A DNA stretch of 64,000 nucleotides from Undaria pinnatifida (lineage: Eukaryota > Sar > Phaeophyceae > Laminariales > Alariaceae): positions 4,056,206 to 4,120,205 of the forward strand of contig JABAKD010000021.1 in NCBI GenBank assembly GCA_012845835.1, written 5' to 3'. Below are positions 23,101 through 33,079 of this stretch, one piece after another. Position numbers and translations under genes: made by a program. Below the pieces are notes generated by a model that saw only the letters and a program-made list of their open reading frames with translations, was not told the DNA's origin and did not search any database. The first letter of the stretch is position 1. Each line of letters begins with the position of its first letter.

Positions 23101-25285
23101 TTTAGTGCATCCCGTTTAATACTGACCGCGTCAACATCTTTTTGGTAAAGCTGCACCCTACATTTGTAGCGTATCTCGTTGCTCTATTTATTAGTTTCTC
23201 GTGTTCAATACTCACTCGCGTTTGGTGATTTTGGGCACACCATGGTGTTGGTCAAGGTCCTTGGGTGGCTCCAATTCTACGGAGAATTCCGCCTTATGTT
23301 GTTCGTTTTTTTTGGGGGGGGTTGCTCGCCCCTTATGTTAATGTTGTCTTCGCAGTTTTCCTTTTTCACTCTCCCTCCCTAGATGTAGCTCAGATCCGGG
23401 GGCACAAAGCAGGCTCTGCTCCCCCCTCCCCACTACGGTACGCGCCTTCATGTTTATTGCAGTACGTAATTCTGTATATTGCCAGTATGCCAGTGTAGTG
23501 ATACGTTGTTGTATCACAGTGAAAACAGCGCACTCATCAAGTTGTTCCGCGAGAAAAGTGCTTGAAAATCCTCTCGAGAGGATGCTACCCGGAGATCCGC
23601 GCTCTCCTTGACCGAAAAACTCCGATTTTTCTTTTGTCGGAGCACTTTCCCAGGTCCCGGCTACCGGTGTTTGTTTAGCGTCTCTTCCGTCTCTTCACCG
23701 AGGGGCAATGGTCTAGAGACTGCTACTGCCTTGCATGCTTGATGAGGAGTACCCCCCCCCCCCCCCCCCCCCTTTCCTGTCAGGAGTAGGAACGATGTTC
23801 GGTCTCGAAATCGGTACGTGATGAACTGACTAAGGCAAGCAACAACGCGGTCGTGCATAATAATGATCCCTCCCCCCCCCCCCACACCCATGTGATAGGT
23901 CGCTGGAACTTATTGACGAGGGGGAAACTGATCACAAGATCATCGCGCTCAGGGTAACCGACCCTGACATCGACAGCATCAACAACATGGAGGTACGAGC
24001 AAAGCCTTTCGTGTTTTCGGCCTGGTTTAAGTTTTTGCTATTAATGTGCTATTTTCGACACCAGAACTCGGAAGAATGTATTTTTGGCAGCATGTTCATC
24101 ATGCGATAATGACGGTGTGTTTTGCCGTCTCAAGTCGCCCGCTTTAACGATATAAATCCGTATCATGGCACCGCGGGGCAAGCCAGTTTAGGTGCTCTTC
24201 TTTGTCTACTGTGGGTCTTATCTTTTTACTATTGGTAGTGCAAAATTAATCCCATTTGTACTAGTTGCAAGTCATTTTTTTTCGTAACAAGTCCACTCAC
24301 CTGCTCTTGTCATGAAAAAGGTACAAGGTATAAAACATGAGCCATCGACGCGTATTCAACTAACTGACGTTTTGTTATTATATTCGGATCATCACCCGTA
24401 ATGAAAACGCCTTCACATGACCTAGAAATTAGAAGTAATTTAAAAGCATAAGTGTGAATATCAATAAAATCGCCATTTGCTTCTTTTGGCCATGTTTTTA
24501 TATTTTATTGAATAGGACTCCCATATAAAATGGAACCTCGCCCTATCGCGGGATAGTGCTGTACTCTGTAGGTGGGGCGAGGTCGTGGTAAACCGTTTTC
24601 ACCCGCCACCATAAACTGACTTGTGGTGCTGCTTTTTGTTTTTGGTCGCCGGTAGGACTTGGAGAAATTCAAGCCAGGCATGACCGCTCGTCTGGTTAAC
24701 TGGCTTAAAATGTACAAGACCTCAGACGGGAAGCCGCCGAACTCTCTCGCAAAGGTGAGTTGTTTGTTGCTGTGTGGATATTGGCGTTGATTTTTTTTGG
24801 GGGGGGGGTTTCGATGTTTGTTCATGTCCGGTGGGGATCGTGGTTGTTGTTTCGGTGTTGTTGTCATTCGTGTTCTTGTGCTTGTTGGCAAGTGGTCGTT
24901 GTATTGTGTTGCTGTTGGTGGTGGTGGTGGTAGTGGCATTGCTGCTGCTGTTGTTGTTGCTGTTGCTACAGTAGTTCTTGTTCTTGTTGCTAAGATGTTG
25001 TTTTGGTTGTGCTGATATTTTGATGTTTTTAAGTTGTTGCGTTGCTACTGTTCACAAATTGTTTTATGGTGTTGACGCTGAACTATACATACCCAACCCC
25101 CGCCCCCCGATGGCTTCGTTTTCCCCCCACGTGAGCAGGACGAGCCCACCACCGTAGAAGAGGCATTGGCAGTGATCCAGCACACGCACGAGCGGTGGAT
25201 TTCCCTCATGACGGGAGAAGCCCCCCACGACGATGACTTCTGGTTGGGTCAAGACGCTCAAGCCGACGCGGCGGGGGGGTGGTAG
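4434..25285 (+). CDS. Tri-domain PAPS synthetase: APS kinase / ATP sulfurylase / inorganic pyrophosphatase with N-terminal anchor
   Basis: Exons: 4434-4666, 5817-5871, 6398-6709, 7235-7406, 7897-8005, 8726-8783, 9142-9277, 10407-10566, 11665-11743, 12155-12263, 15458-15621, 16345-16517, 17146-17308, 17727-17819, 18379-18491, 18935-19103, 19391-19467, 20244-20382, 21198-21419, 21959-22105, 22983-23083, 23899-23992, 24656-24754, 25139-25285. All introns are GT-AG and every junction keeps phase, giving about 1107 aa and TAG at 25283-25285. The product should convert sulfate and ATP to APS, phosphorylate APS to PAPS and hydrolyse the released pyrophosphate. Such tri-domain fusions are known from heterokont algae. 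Exons 5-24 are secure by homology. Exon 4 may start at 7235 or 7256, both in phase. Exons 1-3 join in frame but lack homology support and could belong to another transcript. The TWH-type segment usually found just before the APS kinase P-loop was not found. Confidence 0.9.
4702..4790 (-). repeat. TTAA-type MITE, family A
   Basis: Reverse-oriented copy in intron 1: starts AATCCCTTTTGAGCCCC, has CCAAGTAATTTGTCCC and ends GTTGTAACGGCGTTAA. A related family B copy (CTCCAAGTGTTGTCCCC...CTGCGGTGCTAAAAGGGT) follows at about 4791-4867. Confidence 0.75.
5066..5310 (-). repeat. SINE-like family D, copy 1
   Basis: A T-run (5066-5092) is followed by the family core TCCTCCGGCGGATGGGGAAA, the AAATAAAGCTTTAGCTCACC block, ACGTATTTTCATACGCGTCG and a distal half ending GGCAGCGCAAGCTGCCGTTG. 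Read on the minus strand it is a short element with a 3' A-tail, typical of a non-autonomous retroposon. I could not identify a promoter box convincingly. Here the TTAA used elsewhere as an insertion site reads TTTAG. Confidence 0.75.
7060..7278 (+). repeat. Tandem duplication covering the 5' edge of the APS kinase exon
   Basis: The segment 7064-7135 (CATGCCACCTCCCTCGTCCT, AGTACGCGGCAGTGGGGCAA) repeats at about 7210-7278 (offset near 146 bp), where the second unit is the real exon start (GGGGCAGAAGGGTGCTACC). The first unit encodes [15 protein letters not shown] and then diverges before the P-loop, so it is a non-functional partial exon copy. Confidence 0.75.
7235..10406 (+). CDS. APS kinase domain block
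   Basis: Exons 7235-7406, 7897-8005, 8726-8783, 9142-9277. The P-loop GLSGSGKST (about residues 216-224) is intact, followed by [20 protein letters not shown], the canonical APS-binding stretch, then [14 protein letters not shown] and [19 protein letters not shown]. The usual (F/V)ISPYR-xDR element reads SLVSPYRREAR, and the ENIRRIGE stretch reads ESVRRVGE; both look tolerable. The domain transfers phosphate from ATP to the 3'-OH of APS. It continues directly into the ATP sulfurylase exons, as in animal PAPS synthetases. An intact P-loop and DGDN suggest activity. Confidence 0.95.
8100..8335 (-). repeat. SINE-like family D, copy 2
   Basis: T-rich head, CCGGTGGATGGGGGAAAATA, GCTCACCACACTTCCACGTG, and a distal half with GATAGCGATAGCGCGGGCTG and CGGCAGCGCAAGCTGTGCCG. 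It lies in an APS kinase intron. Confidence 0.75.
8340..8600 (+). repeat. MITE family G, degenerate copy
   Basis: Contains GCCATGGCCTAAGTGTAC, GATTTTGGGTTGAATACG, and AAAAAGGGGTATACCTCA, and ends CTCTACCGTAGCACGTGTC, the family G terminal repeat. The other terminus is not clear. Confidence 0.6.
9742..10026 (+). repeat. Cluster of TTAA-type MITE copies (families B and A)
   Basis: A family B copy (about 9742-9826, CTCCAAGTGTTTTGTCCCC and CTGCGGTGCTGAAAGGGTT) is followed directly by two family A copies (about 9831-9910 and 9911-10026). The second has an internal duplication of a CCTTGCCCTGTTTTTGGGGA-like block. Family B shares the central CTAACTCCAAGTG-TTTGTCCCC part with family A but has a different right half. 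Confidence 0.7.
10407..20382 (+). CDS. ATP sulfurylase domain block
   Basis: Eleven exons. Recognisable elements in order: [47 protein letters not shown], the nucleotide-binding [14 protein letters not shown] (Q618 onward, HxxH present), [39 protein letters not shown] (about residues 718-726), then [17 protein letters not shown] and an [12 protein letters not shown]-terminal end. The domain resembles the PAPS-synthetase type (GRDPAGM) and makes APS and PPi from sulfate and ATP. The intron from 12264 to 15457 is the longest and contains a minisatellite and three repeat families. Confidence 0.95.
10767..11080 (-). repeat. tRNA-derived SINE, family E copy 2
   Basis: Near full-length: pyrimidine-rich tail remnant at left, TTCTGGACAAGCCGTGGTCA, TTATCGCGCATAGGGTTCAG, GCTTTCCGCAAGTCAATTTG, box-B complement GGGGCTCGAACTC and head end CCACCGGGGCGACCGG. 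It lies in an intron of the sulfurylase part. Confidence 0.85.
12461..12550 (-). repeat. TTAA-type MITE, family A
   Basis: A 90-bp copy from TTAGCCCCTTTAGAACCCCA to GTGAAGGCGTTAA. The left flank has one change from TTAA; the right TTAA is intact. Confidence 0.8.
12846..13170 (+). repeat. SINE-like family D copy 3 with nested MITE and a hairpin end
   Basis: Inverse-oriented family D. It begins with an inverted repeat (about 12848-12890 pairing with 12911-12955; arms CGGTTCCCGC...CTACCGG), then GGATTGCGAATGCAATGGAA, GAAAATACGTGGCAAGTGTG, GTGAGC, and the inserted family A element (13053-13140). The D sequence then resumes at GGTTTATTCTTCCCCATCCG. The flanks of the insert read TGAA and TCAA, decayed from TTAA. 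Confidence 0.8.
13053..13140 (-). repeat. TTAA-type MITE, family A, nested in repeat D
   Basis: An 88-bp element (GAACCCCGTTGGAGCC ... AGTGTAAAGGCGTCAA) sits exactly at the position where intact D copies read GAGCTTAAGC, so its ends are defined by comparison with the empty site at 59046-59125. Confidence 0.85.
14281..14529 (+). repeat. 33-bp minisatellite made from a MITE terminal repeat
   Basis: Eight units start at 14281, 14314, 14347, 14380, 14413, 14443, 14473 and 14506. The consensus is a GACGGCGCGTGCTACGATAG block followed by GGGTAGCAGTCTT. Units five and six are 30 bp, lacking three bases. The last unit runs straight into a family G element, and the repeated block matches that element's terminal inverted repeat. 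The 3-fold unit length leaves two plus-strand frames open over the array, so the open frames are not evidence of a gene. Confidence 0.9.
14509..14759 (-). repeat. MITE family G
   Basis: Termini GCGCGTGCTACGATAGGAGT and CACCTCTATTGTAGCACGCG are inverted repeats. The interior carries TTCTGAATGACGGGGCTTCC, AAAGTCGTCGGAAATAGGTT and GCGAGAGGTCTTGAAG as in the other copies. It lies within the 12264-15457 intron. Confidence 0.75.
15695..15900. repeat. Two family F copies in opposite orientation
   Basis: A minus-oriented copy (about 15695-15775: CGCGAAGCTTGCAAAGATG ... GATCGAACTCGCAGCTGAC) is followed by a plus-oriented copy (about 15825-15900: ATCAGCCGTGAGTTCGACGA ... CTCATCTTTGCAAGCTGCG). They lie in an intron of the sulfurylase part and form a potential stem. 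Confidence 0.6.
19538..19616 (+). repeat. TTAA-type MITE, family B
   Basis: Contains CTAACTCCAAGTGTTTTGTC, CACGTCGGGAGTGCGGTGCT and AAAAGGATTA. It is the same subfamily as about 4791-4867 and 9742-9826. Confidence 0.6.
20102..20132 (+). repeat. (CCTG)n microsatellite
   Basis: About seven perfect CCTG units in an intron between the sulfurylase exons, next to a family F copy (about 20160-20215). Confidence 0.9.
21198..25285 (+). CDS. C-terminal family I inorganic pyrophosphatase domain block
   Basis: Exons 21198-21419, 21959-22105, 22983-23083, 23899-23992, 24656-24754, 25139-25285. Seen: [37 protein letters not shown], the family signature [12 protein letters not shown] (DNDPLDV at residues 969-975, metal-binding Asp), and [20 protein letters not shown]. 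The domain hydrolyses PPi produced by the ATP sulfurylase half and so pulls the unfavourable APS-forming reaction forward. Residues of the metal site look intact. The C-terminus after LMTGEAP is acidic, then Gln/Ala/Gly-rich. Confidence 0.95.
22125..22800 (+). repeat. GGTTAAGCGATTCGC minisatellite with inserted MITE
   Basis: Degenerate to near-perfect copies of a 15-bp unit (GGTTAAGCGATTCGC) mixed with a 19-bp variant containing TATACCGGTTCGC and, later, GTTATCACGGTTGAGCGATT units. A family A MITE is inserted at 22574-22655. The array fills most of the intron between the first two pyrophosphatase exon pairs (22106-22982). Confidence 0.85.
22574..22655 (+). repeat. TTAA-type MITE, family A, inside a minisatellite
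   Basis: Starts TTAACCCCTTTACCACTGGA and includes TTTAGTATAGGGAGGGGATT and GGGGGCTCTAAAA. The left TTAA coincides with the TTAA in the surrounding GGTTAAGCG unit. The right terminal TTAA is deleted. Confidence 0.8.
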
Positions 25286-28235
25286 GATGTACAACCCCGC
25301 CCCCCCTGTCGCCTTCAACCCGTCCACTCCGGTGGAAGCGGGGATAGGGAGGGGGGGGGGGGGGGGGGGGAGTACGTACGGCGCCTCCCTTCCTGAACCC
25401 GTCCTCTCTGGTGGAGACGCTCTGGTGGAGACGGATACATGAGGGAGGTGGGGTAGGATGTACAGTCCTCCCTGCTTCCTCCCTTAACCCGTCAGCTTTT
25501 CCGAAGGAGGCGTGTACAGAGGGGCTCGTGGGACGTACCCCGCCCCCCCCCGCGACCGCCTCCGTTGTAGTGGGGGCGGCGGCGAATATGGGTGGGGTGG
25601 AAGTAGCTTGTGTTGACCGCTACCTAGAGAAGGCGGGTGGACATCGTTTTTGTCGTCGTCCTCTGACATCGATCGTTTGATGATGATGATGGTGATGACG
25701 ATAATGGTGGAAAATCGTGTTTTTTGGCGCGAGCAAGGGTAGCTAGTTGCCGTGATCGGGTTGTAGCCTTACGTCGATCGATCGACGATAAAATGATGGG
25801 GAATGTTATTATTTTGGCGCGAACAAGGGTAGCTAGTTCCCGTGATAGGGTTGCGGGGTCCTAGTCGATCGATCAACGACAAGATGATGGGAAATCGTTG
25901 GTTTTTGGCACGAAGGGTACCATTCGTCGTGGTTGAGTTGGCTTTGAGTCAACAGCGGGAAGAGATGATGGAAAAATACGATTTTGGCGCGCATAGGGTA
26001 CGTTGATAGCTGGAAAAGTGTGCTCTTGCCGCGAGGAAAATGTTTGCCGTAGTCGGGTTGTGGATCTGCTGGTCGATCGTCCGATGATGATGGTGATGAT
26101 GGTGAATCAACACTGTGATTTGACGAGAAGAGTATCTGCGGTAAAGAAGTGGGGCTTGGCCGAGTGGGTGGTCTAGGCCGAGAGAGGGGAGGAGGTAGTG
26201 GTGGTGGTGTGGGATTTAGGATGGAGTTGAGGAGATTGGCTGTGTGGGTGTGTGGTTGCATCATCGCTGGCGATGAGCGGGGCGGGGCGAGGGGTAGGGG
26301 GGGAGGATAGCAGTTGTTGGGTGTTTTTATCTGGCGCACTATTATATACTTTCGAGTACTGGAGACCTTTTATCGGAGAGGGTCTCGTGTGAGTTGTGTT
26401 TGTGCGCTGTGGTGTTTTGTTTTAGCGTTTGCTTTGGTCTCGGCTTAGAAAAAGGTCTCGGCGTAGAAGGTTCCCTCAGAGGCTTTGCTTTGCGTCTTGC
26501 TGGGCGTTTGTTTTGGACTCTGCTTGAGCTCTGCTTAAGCCTTGCTTGGGCTCTGCATTTGATCTTCGCTTTGACCTCGGCGTAGGATCTTGCTTGAACT
26601 AAGCTTGAGCTCTCCTTGAGCTTGAACCCTGCTTGGGCTTGAGCTTGAGCTCTGCTTGAATTGGGGTTAGCGTGAGTCCTAGTTCTGCTGCAGTTTGACT
26701 CAGCTTGAGTTTGAGCTCTGGTTGAACCCTTCCTGAACTTTGCTTGGGCGTTTGCTTCGTAGGAGCTTTCTTTTTGGCCCTGCCCGTTTTCCCTTTTTCG
26801 GCCCTCGCTTCACCTCCACCATTGTCTCTTGTGTCTGGGCTTCCTGGCCGGCGCCTTGCCCAACCCCCTAGATGTCACGGCGAACTGCGGACGCAGTTGG
26901 ATGCCGATTATTGAGCGGGTCGATCGGTGAGCGTGGTACAACACGTTGGCGTTGTTTTTTAGGGAAGCGGGGAGGGGAGAAGGGTTGCTGCGCATACGAA
27001 CAGAACGTGGACATTAGTGGACGTGCTGCTGCTGGTATGTGTATGCTGCCGCCAAATGGTGTGATGTTTTGCGCTTATTATTTTTGATGTTGTCTTTTCT
27101 TTTGTTTGGGCAGGGCGTGTGCCTTGTGCAGAACGAAATACGAATAATATTATATCTCGGACAACCGTCACGGTCGTTTCGTTCTTTTAATTTGTTTCTT
27201 GCTTGTGGCTGTGAAATACACACATTAAATGCGATAGTTTATATATGATATGTGCAATGGTCGACCATATATCGACCAGGGACTCGTATGTCTTCCTTGA
27301 CAGACACAGATCATTACATGGCACCCGATCTGTCGAATGTGTGGTGGATTATCGTGAAACAAGAAGGCCCTCCTAGCCCCGACGGAAAATCGACTCAACT
27401 TACTTGCTGTAACCTGCTGTAGCTGCTAACCTGACAGCTCTACGGTAGTGCGCTATGCCCGTGCAGTCTGCTCTCTCTGTTGCAGCAGCGTGAAGCCATC
27501 CTCCTACCCAATGTTCTCGCTCTGTGGACTGCCAGCTCCAGGGTTTCGATCACGCTGTAGAGACTTGGTACGCATGCCATTCTCTCTGCAACAAACCCCA
27601 TGGTATATATCGTAACCTTTCGTTATCATCTCACGTTATTTTCTTTGTTTCTCATCTCGGGTAGGTGGATGCGTCTTTTCCACATCGAGTGGGTCGATGG
27701 GTAGGTTCGATTTGGTGCGATCCGCACGCATCGTTGTCACCTAAACCGCCGAGCTATCCGTCCGTCTGACTGCCCGAAAACCTAAATGCGAAGAAAAGGT
27801 GTACCAATACATAAATACACACAATTGGTAGTGGTTTCTACGCCAGTTTAGGGTACATGTTCATAAACCAAACACGATTAATTATGCAGCAGCTACAGCT
27901 GCTGGTATTCCATCCGTTCCAGAAAAAGCTTGCTCTAGGCTGAACTGAACGGTCATCGTCCTGGGCTTTGGCCCCAGCAATTTATATACCACATGTTTCA
28001 CAAGTACTCGCCGTCTGTCCACGGTTGGTGTCGCCCTCACGTCATCTTGGAACCATCTCAGGTTTTCCCAAGCGGATGTTGTGTGTTGTTATTGGATCTT
28101 CAGGCGAGTAAACGGACACAATTATTCTGCTCCAGTCAGCAATCGTAGAGTACCAGGTATACATCACGCGACACTCTAATTTCTGGCCGGGCTGGAACTC
28201 TTGTGCAAGGCAGGGTGTGTCCTATTAATAGTGTT

Positions 28236-28505
28236 TTCAGGCTCGTGCTACGATGGAGGTGCACCACTTTTTTTTTCTGAGCTTAAGCTTCCTCGATCTA
28301 GGAGCTTAAGACCTCTCCCAAAAACATATTTGTAGTTCTACAAACAAAACTGCTACTGGATAGATAATCCTCCCATGGCCTAGGTACAAAACGAGAATCA
28401 CGCCAAAACTAAGGGGGCGTATTTTCCGACGGTTTTGGGTTAAGGAGCTCCGTCATTCGGAAAACAAAATCGCCAAAAAAAAGGTATACCTCTACCACGC
28501 GTCTT
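28236..28505 (+). repeat. MITE family G
   Basis: Bounded by CTCGTGCTACGATGGAGGTG and GGTATACCTCTACCACGCGT. The interior has CACCACTTTTTTTTTCTGAG, GACCTCTCCCAAAAACA, GGTACAAAACGAGAATCACG and GGTTTTGGGTTAAGGAGCTC. It immediately precedes the long TAG array. Confidence 0.8.
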
Positions 28506-28561
28506 GAGCGCACCACTGACGAATCTTAAGAACTCACCACATTTGGGGACCACGTATACGT

Positions 28562-29120
<559 letters not shown>

Positions 29121-29587
29121 CTGCCGCTCTTATTGTTGTTGCCAGCTTTTTGTTGATGTCCACGCTGGCAAGATATCCATAGGCACCATATGTGCTCGAA
29201 GGGCGATAGATTTGTCAAAACGAGCGGCCGTTGCGTCACGCAGTTTGCAAAGACGAGGAGGGTATCGGTGCCAATTCAAGAATCGAACCCACAAACAGTA
29301 GTCAGCTGTTGTTGACAACGTGTTTAATATAACAATTTTTTACAAGAGGCCATGTATATGGGTTCTTAGTTTCGTCTAAAACTTGAGCCTGAACTTCTTA
29401 ACTGCCAACTTCTTAAGTAAGTGGTGTTTTTTATAAGAAAGGGCCTGATGACAGGCACAGGTCACCACCTTGCAGGTGTCTCTACTAAGCAGGTTCCACG
29501 TTGGTCACTCACTAAGTCTCGTCTTAACATAAGTTCTTGGTATTATTCCCGCTAGTACTATAGTCACGGACGGAACTGAGCGATACA

Positions 29588-29892
29588 TTTTTTTTTTATT
29601 CGCACACATCTACTTTCCAGCTTCTGGACAAGTCGTGGTCACAGGTTTCGTCCCTTCTCCTCCCCGTCTCTTGCCTTCAATTTTTATCGCGCATAGGGTT
29701 CAGCAAAGCCACTGCTCGTCGATTTTTCATCGAGTGTTGCTAACTCACGCTCTCGCACTTTCCGCAAGTCAGTTTGTGCGCAAGAAAAAGTCCCCACGAA
29801 TTTATACGAGTGTGCACTCGGGGAGTTTCGAACTCACGAAACTGACCTGTACCAGGCTCGAGGATAACCTGATACGCCCCAGGGGCGACCGG
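29588..29892 (-). repeat. tRNA-derived SINE, family E copy 3
   Basis: T-run at left, TTCTGGACAAGTCGTGGTCA, GCGCATAGGGTTCAGCAAAG, TCGAACTCACGAAACTGACC, and head end CCCAGGGGCGACCGG. It is close in sequence to copy 2. Confidence 0.85.
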
Positions 29893-30179
29893 CGATACAT
29901 ATGCGTGGGTGGCGCAAGATCACCATACATCCTCTTTTTCCTATACGCACACGTTTTCAATGGCATGTGAAACCCTGTTTATCCAATATCCACATCGCAG
30001 ATCGTGCTCATTTTTTTTTCTTGGCTCTCATGACAATACCATAACACTAGCCCACCCTGTTGAGTTGTATATGCTGAAATATGGAAGATCAGGGTAAGCA
30101 CCGGTTCCACAGTCTAGAACATGACTGGAAGATTCGGCTCGTCGAAACCCAGTCCCGCACCTCTACCCTGCGAGGCTAC

Positions 30180-31720
30180 GAAGCCCCAGGGAAAATGCAA
30201 AAGCAAACAACTGAAACAAAAACGGAAGACGGGAAACGGACTACAGAAAGACCAGTGGTAATTGTGGAATCAACAGACGCGAGAGCTATCGCTTTCCTCA
30301 CATTAACGCGGGGAATAGGAACAAAGGAAGCAGAAAGAAATACGCAAACGCTGGGGTCGAAGGCGGGATGATAGTCGACAACCTCGCCAGCAAAACGCCA
30401 AGCGGTCGCTAAGTGTATCACAACTTTACGTAGGAAACTCTGCTCACTCAAGGAGTGGACATCGTACGCAACTCTGCGGGAACGATGTCGAAACCGAGCG
30501 GAGGAATAACGGGACGTTACCCCCACGAAAACCGAAGTCAAAAGCCCAAAAAAACGAAGCCCCACGAAGAACAAGAACCCTAAACCGGGAAAATAGGATT
30601 TCATTACTCGAGCGCGGTGGTGGCATGAACGCCGACTAGCCATGTCCGCGCCACGAGATTCATCTGCGTTGCTCTGAACCCCGCGTGCAACTGATCTACC
30701 CCGAAGAAGTTGAAGGCACCAGGAGCCTCGAAACCCTCCTGTCGAAATCATGTAGCGAGCCGGAGAGAGCGGAAGCTTGACCAGTCCCGGGTCGTCCAGA
30801 GAACGTATCAAATATTCCCCGTCAGAGTGTTCGTGCGAGCGCTGATTTTTCCCAACAACCGCAAGCCGTTGTCGGCTTTGGACCAAAAATGGGCCCCGTT
30901 GGGAAGTACCGTAGATCTCTAGTGGGGTAGCCAGCCCGCTTGGGAAGCACCGTAGTGACTGTAGTGGCGTAACCAGTCAAAACGCGGAACGCAGCCGTAG
31001 CCAGGTGCCAAAAATCGCTATCCGTTAGCCCGAGAAAGTTCCCGTTGTGCACATCTGACGGTATAGGCGGTTTGCTTTAGCGGTGCTGGTTCGGAATCCC
31101 AGCCCAGCAGAGCAAGGTGTGTTGTCGTGAGAGCTGCAGGTCCATCCCCCGTCCCCGTGATGGTCGAGAGAGCCCAGTCCAATGCGTCGCGTACATCGCC
31201 GCGATGTCCCGGCCCCGACCACGGACCGATTGGTGGCCGCTGATTTTTCCACCTCAAGTCGCTGGAGGGGCGCTGACACGTCGTCCTGAGTGACGTGCCA
31301 TGCGGGTTTTTTTTTTTGTGGAATTGCTGGGCGCGTATTGCGTCAACCCATCCGAGAAGACATCTGGGCATGTCGCCGAGGTCGTGCGGGGTGGTGCAGG
31401 GCTTGCAGCGCTTGACGGAGACGCGACGGTGCGCGTCTGCGCCGGGCATGTCTGTGGAGAGGTCCAGATAGAGGAGTTTATCCCCCGAGGGGGGAGCCGT
31501 TCGGGGTGTCGATAAAGGAACGGGAGCCGACCGGGAGGAACTTGTAAGGGCTCGTCCAATTGACTGATTCCACGATAGCCCCCCCGAAACCAGCGATTTG
31601 ACTTAAAAAACATTTCATGGCTGCTTGACACAAGGAAGGATGCAATTGAAAACAAAGCATCCATATATGTTATTTTGTGCAAAGGCTTATCGATCGACGA
31701 CGTCGATGTGTCGAGGGACA
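30180..31720 (-). pseudogene. C-terminal tail remnant of the retroelement polyprotein
   Basis: Frames at 31254-31721, 31018-31449, 31025-31279 and 30176-30886 continue the integrase direction. The last contains SLDDPGLVKLPLSPARYMIS and STGGFRGSWCLQL, a coherent basic/hydrophobic segment. The 31025-31279 frame may retain a chromodomain-like block, but this is weak. The region between 30887 and 31017 has no clear frame. Frame switching shows the tail is not translatable. Confidence 0.55.
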
Positions 31721-31803
31721 CCGTATTTCAGGATACGACCGGGATCTGGTTTTGAAACCTGCGATTTCGTTAAAGAAAAGTTGGGGGGGCTACCTTAGAA
31801 CGA

Positions 31804-32768
31804 CTAAATTGAACGAAAGCTTGGCCTTGAGCACCTTCGCGTCAGTGCCGGTCTTCGCGCCTTGGCGAATGGTGGAGGCCGCATTGTACAGCCAAGCCCA
31901 AGTACCCACCACAGCGTTGGGGACCTGACGCAATGCATCCGAACGGGCTGAGTTTCGCCGTTCCACACAAAACTGTCAAAGCATACGTTTACCGAACAAT
32001 ACCGTTGGCGCACAGTTGGAGTTCCGATGCCAGGTTGCAACATGCGAGGCGGTCGCGGGCCGAGCTCTAATGGCCGGCGACCCCGGAGCGGTCGACAGTA
32101 GTAAGAGGGAGGCGCGGGAACCAGCCCCTCGTTGGGGGCCAGGCCAGTGGCGGCGCTGGCCGAATTGGTGTAGGCGAGTTCCACGTGAGGTAGTTGCGTA
32201 TCCCAATCGTCTTGGCGCTCGTTGACGACCATAGCCAGCATCTGGGCCATTGTGTTGTTGACTCGATAAACATCACCGTTACCGCTCGGGTGGGAGGAGC
32301 TGGTGGCGATTCTTCGAACACCGAGAAGCTCGCGGACGCGTGCGAACACTTGGAGCGGAGCTGGAGGCCGTTGCCCGAGAGGATACCCCGCGGGCACCCC
32401 CAAAGAGGAATGCACCGGTTGATAAGGATGTCGGGCGTACCCTCAGCTGTAAATTTCGCGGCGGTGACAGCGGAAATGTCCGCGCGGGTGCTAAAACGAT
32501 CGATGAAAAGAATAATGTAGCTGTCACCCCGGGGCGTGGCTAACAGTAGTCCAAAATAGTCCACGCTGACCGCAATGGCTGGTCCCGGAGGGACGGAGGG
32601 CAATCGAGATGACGGGCCAAAAGAACCGCCAATCGCGGTGTCTTCCGCGCTTGACAACTTCAGTCGGTGGCGCAGCCACCAGCGGGTGCAAACGATCATT
32701 CCTACCCACCAATAGAAACGTTGGAGCATGCGAAGTGTACGTGCCGTGTTCGAGATGGCGGGAAGCAA
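31804..32768 (-). pseudogene. Integrase remnant with lost catalytic residues
   Basis: The 32067-32768 frame has FYWWVGMIVCTRWWLRHRLK (after the HHCC region), IAVSVDYFGLLLATPRGDSY with the first catalytic Asp, and CPRGILSGNGLQ where the usual second Asp (SDNG) is Gly. After a frameshift the 31804-32415 frame has SSSHPSGNGDVYRVNNTMAQ, where the Glu of the usual ER-N motif is Tyr, then WDTQLPHVELAYTNSASAAT. Two of three catalytic residues are gone. Confidence 0.9.
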
Positions 32769-32817
32769 TCGAATGGCAGGCTTGCACGATCCAAGGGCGC
32801 ATTAGCAACGGCAAAAA

Positions 32818-33079
32818 GACGCGTGCTACAGTAGAGGTCTCAATTTTCGTCTGATTTTTTCTGGATGACCGGGCTCCTTAACCCCCAAATCGTCGGAAAT
32901 AGGTTTTAAAAAAAAAAATGCATAATTTTCGTCGTGTAGCTAGGCCAGGGAATTTTATCACCCGGTCTTCTTGGCAGCTTTTTGCTTTCTCTCCAAATTC
33001 GTTTTTGGGAGAGATGTTAACCTCCAAAGTTGAGTAACCTGAGAAAAAAAAGTGGTCAACCTCTATCATAGCACGCGTC
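32818..33079 (-). repeat. MITE family G, full length (262 bp)
   Basis: Perfectly placed inverted termini: GACGCGTGCTACAGTAGAGG at the left and CCTCTATCATAGCACGCGTC at the right. It interrupts the retroelement between its linker and integrase parts, so it inserted after the retroelement. I see no clear target-site duplication outside the GAC/GTC ends. Confidence 0.85.
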
